Below, piece by piece: positions 7,713-17,216 of a stretch of 47,301 nt of DNA (position 1 is its first letter; the number at the start of each line of letters is the position of its first letter). The notes below the pieces were generated by a model. The model did not search any database. It had not been told where the DNA came from and saw only the letters and a list, made by a program, of their open reading frames with translations. The stretch covers positions 1-47,301 of the IMG/VR virus record IMGVR_UViG_3300042470_000391; one strand, given 5' to 3'. A program made the position numbers and the translations under genes. Origin of the DNA: a virus.

Positions 7713-8291
7713 ATGCTCTACCACCCCACTGAATTGGTTAAGAGCCAAGACGTTATTGTACGTGTTGGCGCTATTCCCCTGGCCTCTGGTCGTCCTGTGA
7801 TCACGCAGAGCGGCGCTACGTTCACCGTGAGCGGGGCTCCCACCCTCTTCACCCTGCAGGCTGCCACCACGGCTTCTGTGGCCTTCAACGATGGCAACCA
7901 AGAGTTTTACCTGCTTGGCGGCGGCGGTTTCGCTGACAGCGTGATCGTCACCAGTCAAGCCACTGCTTCTATCACCTCCTATTTCCAGAAGGACGTTGAT
8001 GGCACGGTGTTCCTGCCCAACAGCTTTGATGAAGCGTTCCAAGTGATCAGTGCTTCACGCTACGACAAAACCCATGAGGTGTATGTCGAGATCAACAAGC
8101 AGCTTGGCGTGAGTGGCACCACTTTCTTCTACGACCGCGTGGCTTTCTGCGCTGCCGTGATGAACTACAACGAGAACTACCCTGCTGACAACCTTGTGGA
8201 AGTCACCTTTGATCTCGTTAGCCGCAGCCGCATTGGCATCCATCAGAGTGCCACCAGCTCTGGCAGCATCATTCCTGTTGCCCCCAACTGA
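7713..8291 (+). CDS. Probable major tail (tube) protein
   Basis: 192 residues, mostly beta strand and Thr/Ser/Val/Ala-rich, with an FYLLGGGGFADSV segment reminiscent of tail-tube loops. It stands alone: a 37-nt leader precedes it and a strong hairpin terminator follows, as expected for an abundant structural protein. Its place between head-completion genes and the tail chaperones is where tube genes usually lie. Two other tube-like proteins are encoded downstream of the hub gene, so which one builds the tube is uncertain. Confidence 0.5.
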   Translation: MLYHPTELVKSQDVIVRVGAIPLASGRPVITQSGATFTVSGAPTLFTLQAATTASVAFNDGNQEFYLLGGGGFADSVIVTSQATASITSYFQKDVDGTVFLPNSFDEAFQVISASRYDKTHEVYVEINKQLGVSGTTFFYDRVAFCAAVMNYNENYPADNLVEVTFDLVSRSRIGIHQSATSSGSIIPVAPN

Positions 8292-8314
8292 CCTTCTGTC
8301 CCATAGCTCTGTTA

Positions 8315-8340
8315 GCCTCTCCTTACGGGGAGGCTTTTTA
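8315..8340 (+). terminator. Rho-independent terminator
   Basis: GCCTCTCC (8315-8322), loop TTAC and GGGGAGGC (8327-8334) form an 8-bp stem with one G-T wobble. TTTTTA follows immediately. It ends the transcript carrying the 7713-8291 tail protein, just before the GTG start of the next gene. Confidence 0.85.
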
Positions 8341-8342
8341 TT

Positions 8343-8747
8343 GTGAACATCGCTCAACTCCGCGACACTGTTACGACACTGCTGACGATGCAGCCCGACC
8401 TGATTGGTAGTTATACGCTGCCTGATGGCAAGACTATTCCTGCCGTGTACGTGGCAGGACAGACAGGCGTGCCTAGTGAATGGAAAGCCGATGGGCTGGA
8501 AGTGACAATGCGCCAGTATCCCGAACTGTTACCAACGGCAGGCGTGGGCATTGTTGATCTGTTGAAGCAATGGGAAGTAGTGCTAGTGCAATACAATCCT
8601 GATGGAAGACAGATTGCGGAGGCAATGGAGAGAATGACGAGACGTTTTCCTGATGCGACTTTCCGCTACCTACCTGGAAACGACGTGGCTTATGAGCGCT
8701 GCCGTGTCATCATTCCCGACAGAGAAGTTCGCACCATCATTCGATAA
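8343..8747 (+). CDS. Putative tail completion/terminator protein
   Basis: 134 residues from a GTG start right behind the terminator. The N-terminal helix (NIAQLRDTVTTLL), a central WEVVLVQYNPDG strand and an ERMTRRFPDATFRYLPG segment resemble the size and pattern of minor tail or tail-terminator proteins next to gp10-like genes. The assignment is mostly by context. It overlaps the next start by one base. Confidence 0.5.
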   Translation: MNIAQLRDTVTTLLTMQPDLIGSYTLPDGKTIPAVYVAGQTGVPSEWKADGLEVTMRQYPELLPTAGVGIVDLLKQWEVVLVQYNPDGRQIAEAMERMTRRFPDATFRYLPGNDVAYERCRVIIPDREVRTIIR

Positions 8748-9208
8748 TGGCAATCATTTCCGCGAGGATCATTGGCGCGAAGCAAATTGAGAAGGCATTG
8801 CTTGATGCTTTTGAGAAGTGGGCCGAAGAGGATATTAACGATGCCCACTGGGATGATCAGTTCCGCGACATGGAACAATGGGAATGGGATGGAGAGACGA
8901 GGCGAAAAAATGGCGAAGTGGTCGGTAGTCCGCGAGACATTTACGACCTTGGCGACCTGTACGAAAGTGGCGTAAAGAGCTTTAAGCTCAATCGTACAAC
9001 TGCAGGAGCTGAGGCTAATTGGCACTGGGACGCAACGAACAGCAGTGGTGAAGAATACGCTTGGTATGTGCATGAAGGCACAAGGAAGATGCCAGGAAGG
9101 CCATTCACTGATGACATTTCTATTGCATCGTCATTCTTCAGAAAGGCGCCTGGCAAGGCTTTACAATTGCGAGTACAGGATGAGCTGAACAAGATCAATG
9201 CACGTTGA
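8747..9208 (+). CDS. HK97 gp10-like minor tail/neck protein
   Basis: 153 residues. The C-terminal YAWYVHEGTRKMPGRPFTDD is the signature of the HK97-gp10-like family (YVExGT...PARPF in many members), proteins found at the head-tail junction or in tail completion. The N-terminal half is acidic and Trp-rich. It overlaps both neighbours by a few bases, in keeping with a coupled head-tail joining operon. Confidence 0.75.
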   Translation: MAIISARIIGAKQIEKALLDAFEKWAEEDINDAHWDDQFRDMEQWEWDGETRRKNGEVVGSPRDIYDLGDLYESGVKSFKLNRTTAGAEANWHWDATNSSGEEYAWYVHEGTRKMPGRPFTDDISIASSFFRKAPGKALQLRVQDELNKINAR

Positions 9209-9437
9209 TTACTTGGCCAGCGAAGATGGCAGGGTTCATGCCATTAACTGCACTCAAGAGGCGGCAAGCTTAGAAGCGGGTATTCTCTGTCTTGTTTCCT
9301 TTCATGGCGACACGGCTACAATCTGCAATGACAGCCACCGTTTCTTGGTGGAAGTGCCTCCTGAATGTCGTTCCTCTAGTGAGCGCGTCAAGGCTTTCAA
9401 CGTTACCCTGAACATCCTCAGTCATGAGCAAGTATAG
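9198..9437 (+). CDS. Hypothetical small protein
   Basis: 79 residues, overlapping the gp10-like gene by 11 bp and the tail chaperone gene by 14 bp. It contains two Cys residues, no membrane segment and a beta-rich middle (GILCLVSFHGDTATIC). I do not recognise it. Double overlap with real genes and codon use like theirs support it as coding. Confidence 0.5.
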   Translation: MHVDYLASEDGRVHAINCTQEAASLEAGILCLVSFHGDTATICNDSHRFLVEVPPECRSSSERVKAFNVTLNILSHEQV

Positions 9438-9951
9438 TTTCCTGCTTCAAGGGGAAGAGCCTGAATACTTTGAGCTGCTGCCTGGGTTGCGACTGCGCAA
9501 GTATGGCGGCTGGCTTGTTGCCGAATCCATTGAACAAGAGGAAGCAAGCCGTGCTCAGTCACAGGCCACCATCCGCGCTGTGCAACTGGCCAAGAAGATT
9601 TCCGCCAGTAAAGGCGTGAGCCTTGAGGAAGCCTTTGACATGCTGCAGGGCGGTGCAAGCATGGGAGAGATGGATTTGCTCAGCGACTTCACGGAAGAGA
9701 CGCTGGGGATGCTGAACAGCGTGGGCAGCGTGGAAGTGAGCAATGCTCGCATTGTCACCACTTTCATGCGGTGCCGTGGTGAGGCGATGATGGACGGCGA
9801 GTGGCAGCGCACTGAAGACTGGTCGCTGGACGACACAAAGGCAATGGGGCGCAAGCTGATTGCTGCCACGCTTGAGTTTATTGCTGACGAGCAGCAAGCT
9901 GAACTCGCGGAGGCTGGAGCAGCAAAAAAAGCGAAGACGACGAAGGCTTAA
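9424..9951 (+). CDS. Tail assembly chaperone (lambda gpG-like)
   Basis: 175 residues, mainly helical and acidic, lying directly upstream of the tape-measure gene as all siphovirus tail chaperones do. These proteins coat the tape measure before the tube polymerises. Near its end the frame runs through a heptamer of seven A (9924-9930, read A AAA AAA), and the -1 frame stays open to 10397. It is thus the short, frequent product of a G/GT-type frameshift pair. The tail KKAKTTKA is specific to the non-shifted form. Confidence 0.8.
   Translation: MSKYSFLLQGEEPEYFELLPGLRLRKYGGWLVAESIEQEEASRAQSQATIRAVQLAKKISASKGVSLEEAFDMLQGGASMGEMDLLSDFTEETLGMLNSVGSVEVSNARIVTTFMRCRGEAMMDGEWQRTEDWSLDDTKAMGRKLIAATLEFIADEQQAELAEAGAAKKAKTTKA
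9924..9930 (+). promoter_or_regulatory. Slippery heptamer for -1 ribosomal frameshift
   Basis: Seven consecutive A are read in the zero frame as A AAA AAA followed by G, a canonical X XXY YYZ site. A -1 slip leads to AGC at 9930 and an open frame of 155 further codons. The position, near the 3' end of the first chaperone gene, matches the G-GT sites of lambda and many other siphoviruses. Confidence 0.8.
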
Positions 9952-10397
9952 GCCCCGTCGAACGCTTAGAAAAGCAAGCTAGACGCACGCTAAAGAATCT
10001 TACGCGCTGGGACGACATTTACTTCCGACTTTCCGCATCGGAATACCGGGATGATCGTTGGTCAGCGCGTAACTTTGGCTTGCAAAGAACTAAGGACGTG
10101 GTGAAGGCGCTGAAGTGGATTGAGCGCCATGACGTGAATCGCCATAACATCGACAACATTGCTACTGCCAAACTTGGCGCAGTGGTGGTTGGTGCGCTGG
10201 GTGGCAAGAAGGCAAGAGTGAGCCCTGCTGACTTCCTGCCGTTTGATACGCGCAAGATGCAGAAGGATACGGGCGTGACGGAAGAGAGCCTGCGTATTTT
10301 GCGTCAACTGCTCAAGACACGACGGATGGATGGAAGATTGATTGGCATGTTGGCAGAAGAGATCAAGACTGCATCCTCGCGTGAGAATGCAGAATAG
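9930..10397 (+). CDS. Frameshift extension of tail chaperone (gpT-like part)
   Basis: The open frame beginning at the slip site has no convincing start codon before a TTG at 10080, so it is most likely made only by -1 frameshifting. The fusion would be 324 residues: 169 from the zero frame plus 155. The extension is basic and helical and contains the FLPFDTRK stretch common in gpT-like tails. In lambda, gpGT recruits the tape measure and tail tube subunits during assembly. Confidence 0.75.
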   Translation, partial: SEDDEGLSPVERLEKQARRTLKNLTRWDDIYFRLSASEYRDDRWSARNFGLQRTKDVVKALKWIERHDVNRHNIDNIATAKLGAVVVGALGGKKARVSPADFLPFDTRKMQKDTGVTEESLRILRQLLKTRRMDGRLIGMLAEEIKTASSRENAE

Positions 10398-10406
10398 TTC
10401 GTTAAG

Positions 10407-10421
10407 CTAAGTGATAATAGG
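10407..10421 (+). promoter_or_regulatory. CTAAG element upstream of tape-measure gene
   Basis: CTAAGTGATAATAGG begins 29 nt before the tape-measure ATG. The same CTAAG plus an ATA-rich tail occurs at nearly the same distance before three other structural genes, at 21514, 22858 and 29351. It may be a phage-specific late promoter core or a leader motif. Confidence 0.35.
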
Positions 10422-10435
10422 CATGTTGCTGCGAT

Positions 10436-13400
10436 ATGGCCGCTCCTGAGCTGAGGCTATCAGTTGGTCTTGACCTGGCTCTTCTCAGGCAGCAAATTTC
10501 AACCATTGGTACGCAGCTTGGCGGGCAGCCAATTACGCTGCGAACGCAGTTTGACAGGCGATCAATACAAGCTCAGTACGCTGCACTTAGTCGGCAATTT
10601 GCTAAAAAGACTTTCAGGATTGAAGTTGCAAGTAACTTACAAGCCGAAATTGGATACGCGAACAAGCTGGTTGAAGCATTAGAGCGTGTCAAAAGAGCGG
10701 CAGCGAGCACTAAAACCGCTATCCCCATTGGCACCGGCCCGCTTTCCAAAACAAAGAGTCAAGGCGGGCTAGACGCGGCGGAAGTCAAGCGTCTTTACGA
10801 AGCGCTTGCAATGGCGGGCGTGGCCGGGTTTGAAACCGGCGTCAAGAAAACTCGTCCTCAAATGGTTGCCCAAATGGGCACTGTGAGCAGGGATGTGATT
10901 GCAGGCTTACTGAATGGCCTGGAAAGCAAAAGCCCACAAGTGCAAAGAGCCGCTCAGTCACTGGGACAGGCTCTCATCGCATCGACTAAGCGCACGCTTG
11001 GCATCGCGTCACCATCGAAAGAGTTTGAAGAGATTGGCAGGGACGTTGGTCGTGGCTTTGAGAAGGGCGTTTTGTCCTCAATGGACGCAGCGTTTAATGC
11101 GCTGGAAAGCAAAATGCGGCAGCGCACGAAAATCCTTGACACGTTTGCCAGAGGCGTCTTTCACATGCTGGGCATGGACCCGGCGCAACTGGCGGCACAA
11201 AGGCGAGCAAGCTTGGCGCCGTCTGCAGTCAACTGGCCCGCTCAGGTGCCGCCTAGGCAGCGTCCTGACATTGGCCCATCGTCCAGTGGAAGGTTGCTGG
11301 CAGGCACTCCGTCTCGCGCCGCTCTTGCTGGAGATAGAGGCCCTGCGGCATTACTTCCCAGCGTTGCCGCAAGTGCCGCTGCAAGCGCCGCATTTCGCAA
11401 TCAGATCAAGGCAAGTGTAGATGCCATCGTTGGCAAGCTATCTTCTCAGGCTCGCCCCGCTGAAGCCGCTGGTGTTCTTGGCCCTTACTTAGGCACTGTT
11501 CAGGACAGCTTCAGGAGGCTCTTTGCTGCCTACGGTCGAGTTATTGAGACTGAAGTAAGACAAGTTGCTGCGCCTTTTGACATTGTGCGGGACTTCGGCG
11601 CTCGGCAAGTGCAGTCTGAGGCTCGGGCTTTTGGGCGTTCGCTTACGGATGCGCTGCAGCAAGCAAGACGGGAGATTGAAGCGGCTCGCGTAAGCGCTGT
11701 AAGAGTGGGGGATCTTGGCGCTTCCATGCAGGCAGCGTTGGGTGGTCGGCAGATCGCAGGATTACTGCCTTCCGCTACTGGCATGTCCGTGCAAGATCGC
11801 ATTGCACAGGCGTATCAAAGATCAGCGGCGCGTGGCTTGTCAGTGATGGCAGAAGGCGTTGGTGGAGGCGGCCCACCTCAACTTCCCCCTGGTGTTGGTC
11901 GGACTCCTGCGCCCTATGGAGGCGGGAGGGGCGGATTCCCTAGTGACGGGATGATGGGGCCATCGGCTACAAAGGGCTACGAGGCGTTGTCTCGGCTCAG
12001 TGGCGCACTCAACAGCACCGATAGATTCTTCAGGCAGACAAGGCTTCCTCTCGCGGGCGCGGTGGAAGAATTGGCTGGCGAGTTTGGACAGGCAACCAAA
12101 CAAGTGCTGCTATACGGCGCTGCCTACAAGGGCTTGGCGTTCATCATGGACTTGCCGCGTCAAACGCTGCAAGCGGCCACAACGCTGCAAACACTAAGAA
12201 ACCAGCTACAAGCGGTCACTGGCTCAACGGAGGAAGCAGGCCGCTCGTTCCAATTCCTAGGCTCTCTTGCTAATCAATTCTCTGTTCCATTGGACAGCGT
12301 GCGGCAAGGTTTTGTCCGCATGTATGCCTCAATGCAACCTGCAGGATTTGGCGCAGAAGAAATTGAAGGGCTATTCACTGGCATCACAAAGGCGGCTGCC
12401 ACGTTTGGCATGAGTGCCGACAAGGTAGACAGAGTGACATACGCCCTTTCGCAGATGGCAAGCAAAGGGCAGATCACTGCGGAAGAATTGCGCGGACAGT
12501 TGGGCGACGTTCTCCCTGGCTCATTAGCTCTTTTTGCAGAAGCCGCTCAAATGACCATCCCTGAGTTTTCCAAGGCGATGGAGGACGGCGCTTTTAGGGG
12601 CAAGGCGATGCAGCAAGTGCTTAACAATGTAGCCATCCTGCTTAATTCCAAATTCAGCGCTGGAGCAAAAGGAGCGTCTCAAACACTGCAGGGTGCTCTT
12701 AATGCAATGCAGAACAGTCTGCTTCGCCTGTACGAAGCATTTGAGCCGTTAGTCAACACTGTTGCCCGCACAGTGTTTCCAGTGATTGCCGATGCCGTGG
12801 GAGAGGCCACCAAGGCTGTTCAGGCTTTTGCCGCCGCTGCCGCTGGGAACGAAAGCCCAGGCAATATGCTAGACGGATTGGCTAGGCGCATTTTTACTGC
12901 TTTCAAGCAAATCTCTGAGATTGGGCAATCTCTCGCAAGGATCATAGCGAGCTTAGGCCCCACCTTTGAAATACTTGGAAGATCATTGTTGCTCGCAGTG
13001 GAACAAGCTGCACGCTTTGTCAATACCCCCATCGGTACAGCGTTGGCAGGCTTTGCTGCAAAAGCAGGCGTGGCGCTGATTGCAGTGCAGCTACTGACGC
13101 GCACTGGTATCGCAGCGCTCGTTAGCCAGTTAATCATCTTGATTCGCAACGTTCGCCTTGCCGGTGGGGGCTTGACTGCTTTCGCAGCGGCGGCAGGCAG
13201 AAGCGCTGTTGCGGCTCGTCTTTTGAGGACGGCTATCACCGGGCTTTTCTTGGGAGGCGTCCTGTTGGGGATTGAAGCACTTGTCACTCATATTGGCAAG
13301 GTTGCAAATCGCCTTAGCGATGCAAGAAAAGAAGCTCTATCGGCTGCGCAAGCTATACGATCAATGGGCGCAACCGAGCTGGTGACAGAAAAGCGCACTC

Positions 13401-16360
13401 GCCAAGCGAATGTTGCGCTTCTTGAAAAAGTACAGAGACCGGGCGGCGATCTTGTGTCACAAGAAGATGCAGAGCGACTGAAAAATCTAGGCTTGCAAGT
13501 TAAGCTGGAAGGCAATCTGCGTACGGGCATAAAGCGTCGAGTAACCGACTTGTCTCTTGTGGAAGGCTACTTGCAGCGCGAAAAGCAATTGCTTGGAGAG
13601 GTTGAGTATGCGTACAAGGGGCTTGACGAGGCTGCTGCGCCTCCCGCCCTCACCCCCATTGACCTACAGCCTTCCGGCGATCCAGACAAGGCAGCACGGA
13701 AAGCAGAAGATGATGCCGCTAAACAGGCCGAGCGAGATCGGCTCAACGCAGAGCGTCTTGCGAATCAACAGCAACAACTAATCACAAAAACGGCAGAACA
13801 TCAGGTCGCATTGCGGGAACTTGCATTTACTGCAGAGCAAAACTTGACAGGCCAGCGCTTTGAAGAAGTGAAGCGCATTATTGATTACGAATATGATTAC
13901 AGGCTCGCACGCGCCAATGAGATACAAGCCATTGAGATTAGTCTTGAGAAAAAATTAGCGCAAGCACGGTTAAATAGTCTTAATGCAGTATTTGAAAGAA
14001 GCACTGCGATCAGAGAGGCGCAACTCAAAGTAGAAAATGCTAAAGCGTTGCGCAGTGCCGCCCGGCAGGCTGCCACTGTTCCCGTACCTGCGGCGCAAGC
14101 TGGAACGATTCCTGGGGCTCCATCAGCTCCGGTTCTACCTTCGTCAACAGGCTTGAGTCCGCACGAACGTGCACTGCTTGACACAATTGCATTTGCAGAA
14201 GGAACTTACAACCGTCCCAATAGCGGCTATCAAACTATGTTTACGGGTCGTCAATTTAGCGACCTAAGCAGGCATCCAAGGGTAATTAACAGTGGAGGTG
14301 GCCATAGGTCTGATGCCGCTGGGCGCTATCAATTCCTTTCGACTACATGGGACAGCCTGGGGCTTAGAGCGTTTTCGCCTGCCAATCAAGACATTGGAGC
14401 GTTGCAACTTGCCCGTAGAAGAGGAGTTAATCCTGCTGCTCCATTAACACGTTCTGGTATCGACAAGCTTGCCCCAGAATGGGCATCATTCCCAACACTA
14501 AGAACTGGTACGAGTTATTACGGGCAGGGAGGCAAGTCATTCGGAGAGATCGAGCGTTTTTACAATCAAAAGCTTGCCGGTTATTCGGCGGGGATGCCAA
14601 TGTCTGGCCCGTCTTTTTCCATGGAAAAGCGTGAACAGGATATTGAATTTAGCGTCGAGCAGGCAGAAGAAGAAAGGAAAGTAAAAACAGCAATGGCAGA
14701 CTTGGAGTTGATGAATAGGCTTTTGGAGGAAGGACGCAATGTGTCCTTGGCTATTGGCGAAGCTATCGGACAAACACTGCCTGTTGAGCAGCTAAAGCTA
14801 GACAATCAAGTGCTTACTGAGCGAAATCGCTTGATTTTAGAGGGTGCTCCCGCTGAGGCCATTGAAGCAGCAGAAAAACTGACTCGCGCTAGGGCATCTT
14901 ATAGCGCCATCGAAACTGCTATCAACAATCAAATACGCGAAGCGACTGTTGAGATCGCGTCTTATGACGATCAACTGGCGAAAGGTGCAATCAGCTCTGA
15001 TGATCATGCAAGGGCCACTAAGGCGCTGAATGATCTGCTAACGATCCAACGCAATCGACTACAAGAACTTCCCGATGCGTTGCGGGAAGTCGAAGCGGAA
15101 ACTCTGAAGACAACTTTGACACAATTAAGACAAGCAGACGCGCTAAAGGCAATAGAAGAAGCGGTTTCCATGGTGAACGATGCCGTTGACGGCGTTGTGT
15201 CCAGCTACAAAGATTTGTTCGTTGACATTATGAGCGGAGGTGACATTAAAGAAGCTGCTAAGCGGATGCAGGAAAGTCTGTCTAAGCAAGTGTTCACAAT
15301 GTTCATCGACTTCTCAATGAAGCCGGTTGAAAAGTTCTTCAAAGATCAACTGCTCAACATCTTTGGCCTGCCCAACGAAGAAGAGCAGAGAGCTGAAACC
15401 ATTGCAGCTATGGAGCGTCAAATTGCAGCCCTTGATCGTAATACGGCAGCACTGCAAGGCACCCCTGCTGGCGCCTCTGGACAAACCTTTGGAGGCAACG
15501 CTTCTCTGCCATCGCCTTTGATGGGCAATGTACTAAATGCGCCAGCCTTTGAAATGAGCGGAAAGGCTATGCAAGAAGCGTCTGAACAGGCATGGCAGTT
15601 CCCAGATTCACTGGGAGGCATGGGACAGGCAATGGAGCAGTTCAATGCCAACACGTCTGCAGTCACTTCATCGCTTGTTGATGAAGCTCGGAAGGGCGCG
15701 ACTGCTACAACCACTTGGCAGGAAAATCTTGGCAGAACTGTCTCTGCAGTTGGTATTGCGGCCAGTTCCATTGTCGGCATCACAGCAGGCATCAGTCAAA
15801 TCAAGGAAGGTGGCGTGTCTGGCGTGCTTGGCGGCATTGGCTCCATTGCAATGAGCTTGGGTAGCGCATTGGGCGGATTTAGCGCCATGGGGCTGTTTGG
15901 CGGTGGAGGTTCCGGTGGCGTGTCCGTACCAAAACTGGGCATGTTTACGGCAGCTAATGGCGCTGTGTGGAAAGGTGGCTTCCAAGCATTTGCCAATGGC
16001 GGGGTGGTGAATGGTCCCACACTTGGCTTGGTCGGTGAAGGCCGCTACAACGAAGCGATTGTCCCCCTGCCTGATGGTCGCTCCATCCCTGTGAAGATGA
16101 ATGATCAATCAGCTTCTCTCCGCGAGGCAATGAACACCATGAGCCCAATGCAGGCTATGGCGCCTATTCTTTCCATGAAGTTTGAGAGCACCAACATTGG
16201 CGGCGTAGAATACGTCAGCAGGGATCAACTAGAGGCAGCGATGGCTTCCACTCGTCGCCAAGCGGCAAAAGACGGTGCTCTTCGTGGGATGAACATGACT
16301 CTCGACAAGATTCAACAGAGCCCTGCCACTAGAAGCCGCATTGGCATGAGAGGGCGCTGA
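10436..16360 (+). CDS. Tape-measure protein with embedded lambda-R-like muralytic domain
   Basis: 1974 residues, by far the longest gene, as expected for the ruler of a long non-contractile tail. Residues about 580-730 match the conserved tape-measure N-terminal domain (SKGQITAEELRGQLGDVLPG). Hydrophobic segments lie near 888-905 and 935-955, suiting membrane insertion during DNA entry. Residues about 1240-1385 resemble GH104 lambda endolysin: ERALLDTIAFAEGTY with the expected catalytic Glu, then AAGRYQFLSTTWDSL and FSPANQDIGALQL. Long coiled coils flank that domain. The C-terminus has GVVNGPTLGLVGEGRYNEAI, typical of tape measures. Local peptidoglycan opening during infection is the likely purpose of the enzyme. 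Confidence 0.9.
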   Translation: MAAPELRLSVGLDLALLRQQISTIGTQLGGQPITLRTQFDRRSIQAQYAALSRQFAKKTFRIEVASNLQAEIGYANKLVEALERVKRAAASTKTAIPIGTGPLSKTKSQGGLDAAEVKRLYEALAMAGVAGFETGVKKTRPQMVAQMGTVSRDVIAGLLNGLESKSPQVQRAAQSLGQALIASTKRTLGIASPSKEFEEIGRDVGRGFEKGVLSSMDAAFNALESKMRQRTKILDTFARGVFHMLGMDPAQLAAQRRASLAPSAVNWPAQVPPRQRPDIGPSSSGRLLAGTPSRAALAGDRGPAALLPSVAASAAASAAFRNQIKASVDAIVGKLSSQARPAEAAGVLGPYLGTVQDSFRRLFAAYGRVIETEVRQVAAPFDIVRDFGARQVQSEARAFGRSLTDALQQARREIEAARVSAVRVGDLGASMQAALGGRQIAGLLPSATGMSVQDRIAQAYQRSAARGLSVMAEGVGGGGPPQLPPGVGRTPAPYGGGRGGFPSDGMMGPSATKGYEALSRLSGALNSTDRFFRQTRLPLAGAVEELAGEFGQATKQVLLYGAAYKGLAFIMDLPRQTLQAATTLQTLRNQLQAVTGSTEEAGRSFQFLGSLANQFSVPLDSVRQGFVRMYASMQPAGFGAEEIEGLFTGITKAAATFGMSADKVDRVTYALSQMASKGQITAEELRGQLGDVLPGSLALFAEAAQMTIPEFSKAMEDGAFRGKAMQQVLNNVAILLNSKFSAGAKGASQTLQGALNAMQNSLLRLYEAFEPLVNTVARTVFPVIADAVGEATKAVQAFAAAAAGNESPGNMLDGLARRIFTAFKQISEIGQSLARIIASLGPTFEILGRSLLLAVEQAARFVNTPIGTALAGFAAKAGVALIAVQLLTRTGIAALVSQLIILIRNVRLAGGGLTAFAAAAGRSAVAARLLRTAITGLFLGGVLLGIEALVTHIGKVANRLSDARKEALSAAQAIRSMGATELVTEKRTRQANVALLEKVQRPGGDLVSQEDAERLKNLGLQVKLEGNLRTGIKRRVTDLSLVEGYLQREKQLLGEVEYAYKGLDEAAAPPALTPIDLQPSGDPDKAARKAEDDAAKQAERDRLNAERLANQQQQLITKTAEHQVALRELAFTAEQNLTGQRFEEVKRIIDYEYDYRLARANEIQAIEISLEKKLAQARLNSLNAVFERSTAIREAQLKVENAKALRSAARQAATVPVPAAQAGTIPGAPSAPVLPSSTGLSPHERALLDTIAFAEGTYNRPNSGYQTMFTGRQFSDLSRHPRVINSGGGHRSDAAGRYQFLSTTWDSLGLRAFSPANQDIGALQLARRRGVNPAAPLTRSGIDKLAPEWASFPTLRTGTSYYGQGGKSFGEIERFYNQKLAGYSAGMPMSGPSFSMEKREQDIEFSVEQAEEERKVKTAMADLELMNRLLEEGRNVSLAIGEAIGQTLPVEQLKLDNQVLTERNRLILEGAPAEAIEAAEKLTRARASYSAIETAINNQIREATVEIASYDDQLAKGAISSDDHARATKALNDLLTIQRNRLQELPDALREVEAETLKTTLTQLRQADALKAIEEAVSMVNDAVDGVVSSYKDLFVDIMSGGDIKEAAKRMQESLSKQVFTMFIDFSMKPVEKFFKDQLLNIFGLPNEEEQRAETIAAMERQIAALDRNTAALQGTPAGASGQTFGGNASLPSPLMGNVLNAPAFEMSGKAMQEASEQAWQFPDSLGGMGQAMEQFNANTSAVTSSLVDEARKGATATTTWQENLGRTVSAVGIAASSIVGITAGISQIKEGGVSGVLGGIGSIAMSLGSALGGFSAMGLFGGGGSGGVSVPKLGMFTAANGAVWKGGFQAFANGGVVNGPTLGLVGEGRYNEAIVPLPDGRSIPVKMNDQSASLREAMNTMSPMQAMAPILSMKFESTNIGGVEYVSRDQLEAAMASTRRQAAKDGALRGMNMTLDKIQQSPATRSRIGMRGR

Positions 16361-16362
16361 TC

Positions 16363-16752
16363 ATGAGTCAAACATTCCCCTCCATCGTTCCCTCCCAGCG
16401 CGAGTTCACGCTTGGGCAGTTTCCCATTAAGACGTATCGGGCGCTATCTGGTGCGACAGTTAAGCGCAGCTTTGGCAATAAGCCCAATAGTTACAAGCTC
16501 TCCCTTTTCTACCAGAACCTCCACGATCCTGATACCGTTGAATTGTTGCGTCATTACAGGGACACTGCAGGAGGTTTTGAGCGGTTCAGGCTTCCTAACG
16601 GCCTTTTTGCTGGAATGACAAACAATTTACAGGGTTTTATTCAGTCTCCCTATGACATTCAATGGGAATACGTTGGACCTCCAACCATTCAGTCAGTGTA
16701 TAGAGAAATCAGCAATGTAACCATTGAATTGCAGGGTGACATTGACCTATGA
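16363..16752 (+). CDS. Minor tail protein (lambda M-like position)
   Basis: 129 residues, beta-rich, immediately after the tape measure (2-nt spacer, TGATCATG junction). Length and order match the first of the small tail-tip genes (M, L, K) in lambda-like phages. The repeated aromatic-rich strands (KLSLFYQNL, YDIQWEYVGPP) fit a distal tail protein. No specific family is claimed. Confidence 0.65.
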   Translation: MSQTFPSIVPSQREFTLGQFPIKTYRALSGATVKRSFGNKPNSYKLSLFYQNLHDPDTVELLRHYRDTAGGFERFRLPNGLFAGMTNNLQGFIQSPYDIQWEYVGPPTIQSVYREISNVTIELQGDIDL

Positions 16753-17216
16753 CAGTTATTCGCCTTTGCCAGTTCTTTGACTACACAAGTGCAGACAAAA
16801 CTGCTACATATCGACTGCAAAACTACTTCATTGGCCAGAGCAAAAATTTTAACGGGCGAGGCTACACTTTCGCGCCATTCCAAGCGGACGGCGCCATGGC
16901 AAGTCTCAATGGCGAAAACCAACAATTCCGCGTGTTGTTTCCTGCAGAGGAAATCATCGTGCGGATGGTGGAAGCTTCTGACGGAAACCGCCTCAGCGCC
17001 TTAGAGCTGACAACGGCATGGGTGACAGCCTCTGATCAACTTGTGCCAGGCTTTTCCGACTACTACATTGGCATTGGCGCAAGCTATAGCGATGAGACCG
17101 TGGAACTTCGCTTCAGGAGCGCAATGGACAGTGTAGGAGCATCGTTCCCTGCTCGCACACTAAGCGTGGACAATGTAGGCATCCTGCCGCTAAATGCTGA
17201 ACTCTATCTGCAATGA
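16749..17216 (+). CDS. Minor tail protein (lambda L-like position)
   Basis: 155 residues, coupled by ATGA to both neighbours. It is beta-rich with no Cys after residue 7. It sits between the M-like protein and the NlpC-like protein, as lambda L does. Unlike lambda L it shows no obvious four-Cys iron-sulphur ligand set, so only the positional analogy is made. Confidence 0.6.
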   Translation: MTVIRLCQFFDYTSADKTATYRLQNYFIGQSKNFNGRGYTFAPFQADGAMASLNGENQQFRVLFPAEEIIVRMVEASDGNRLSALELTTAWVTASDQLVPGFSDYYIGIGASYSDETVELRFRSAMDSVGASFPARTLSVDNVGILPLNAELYLQ

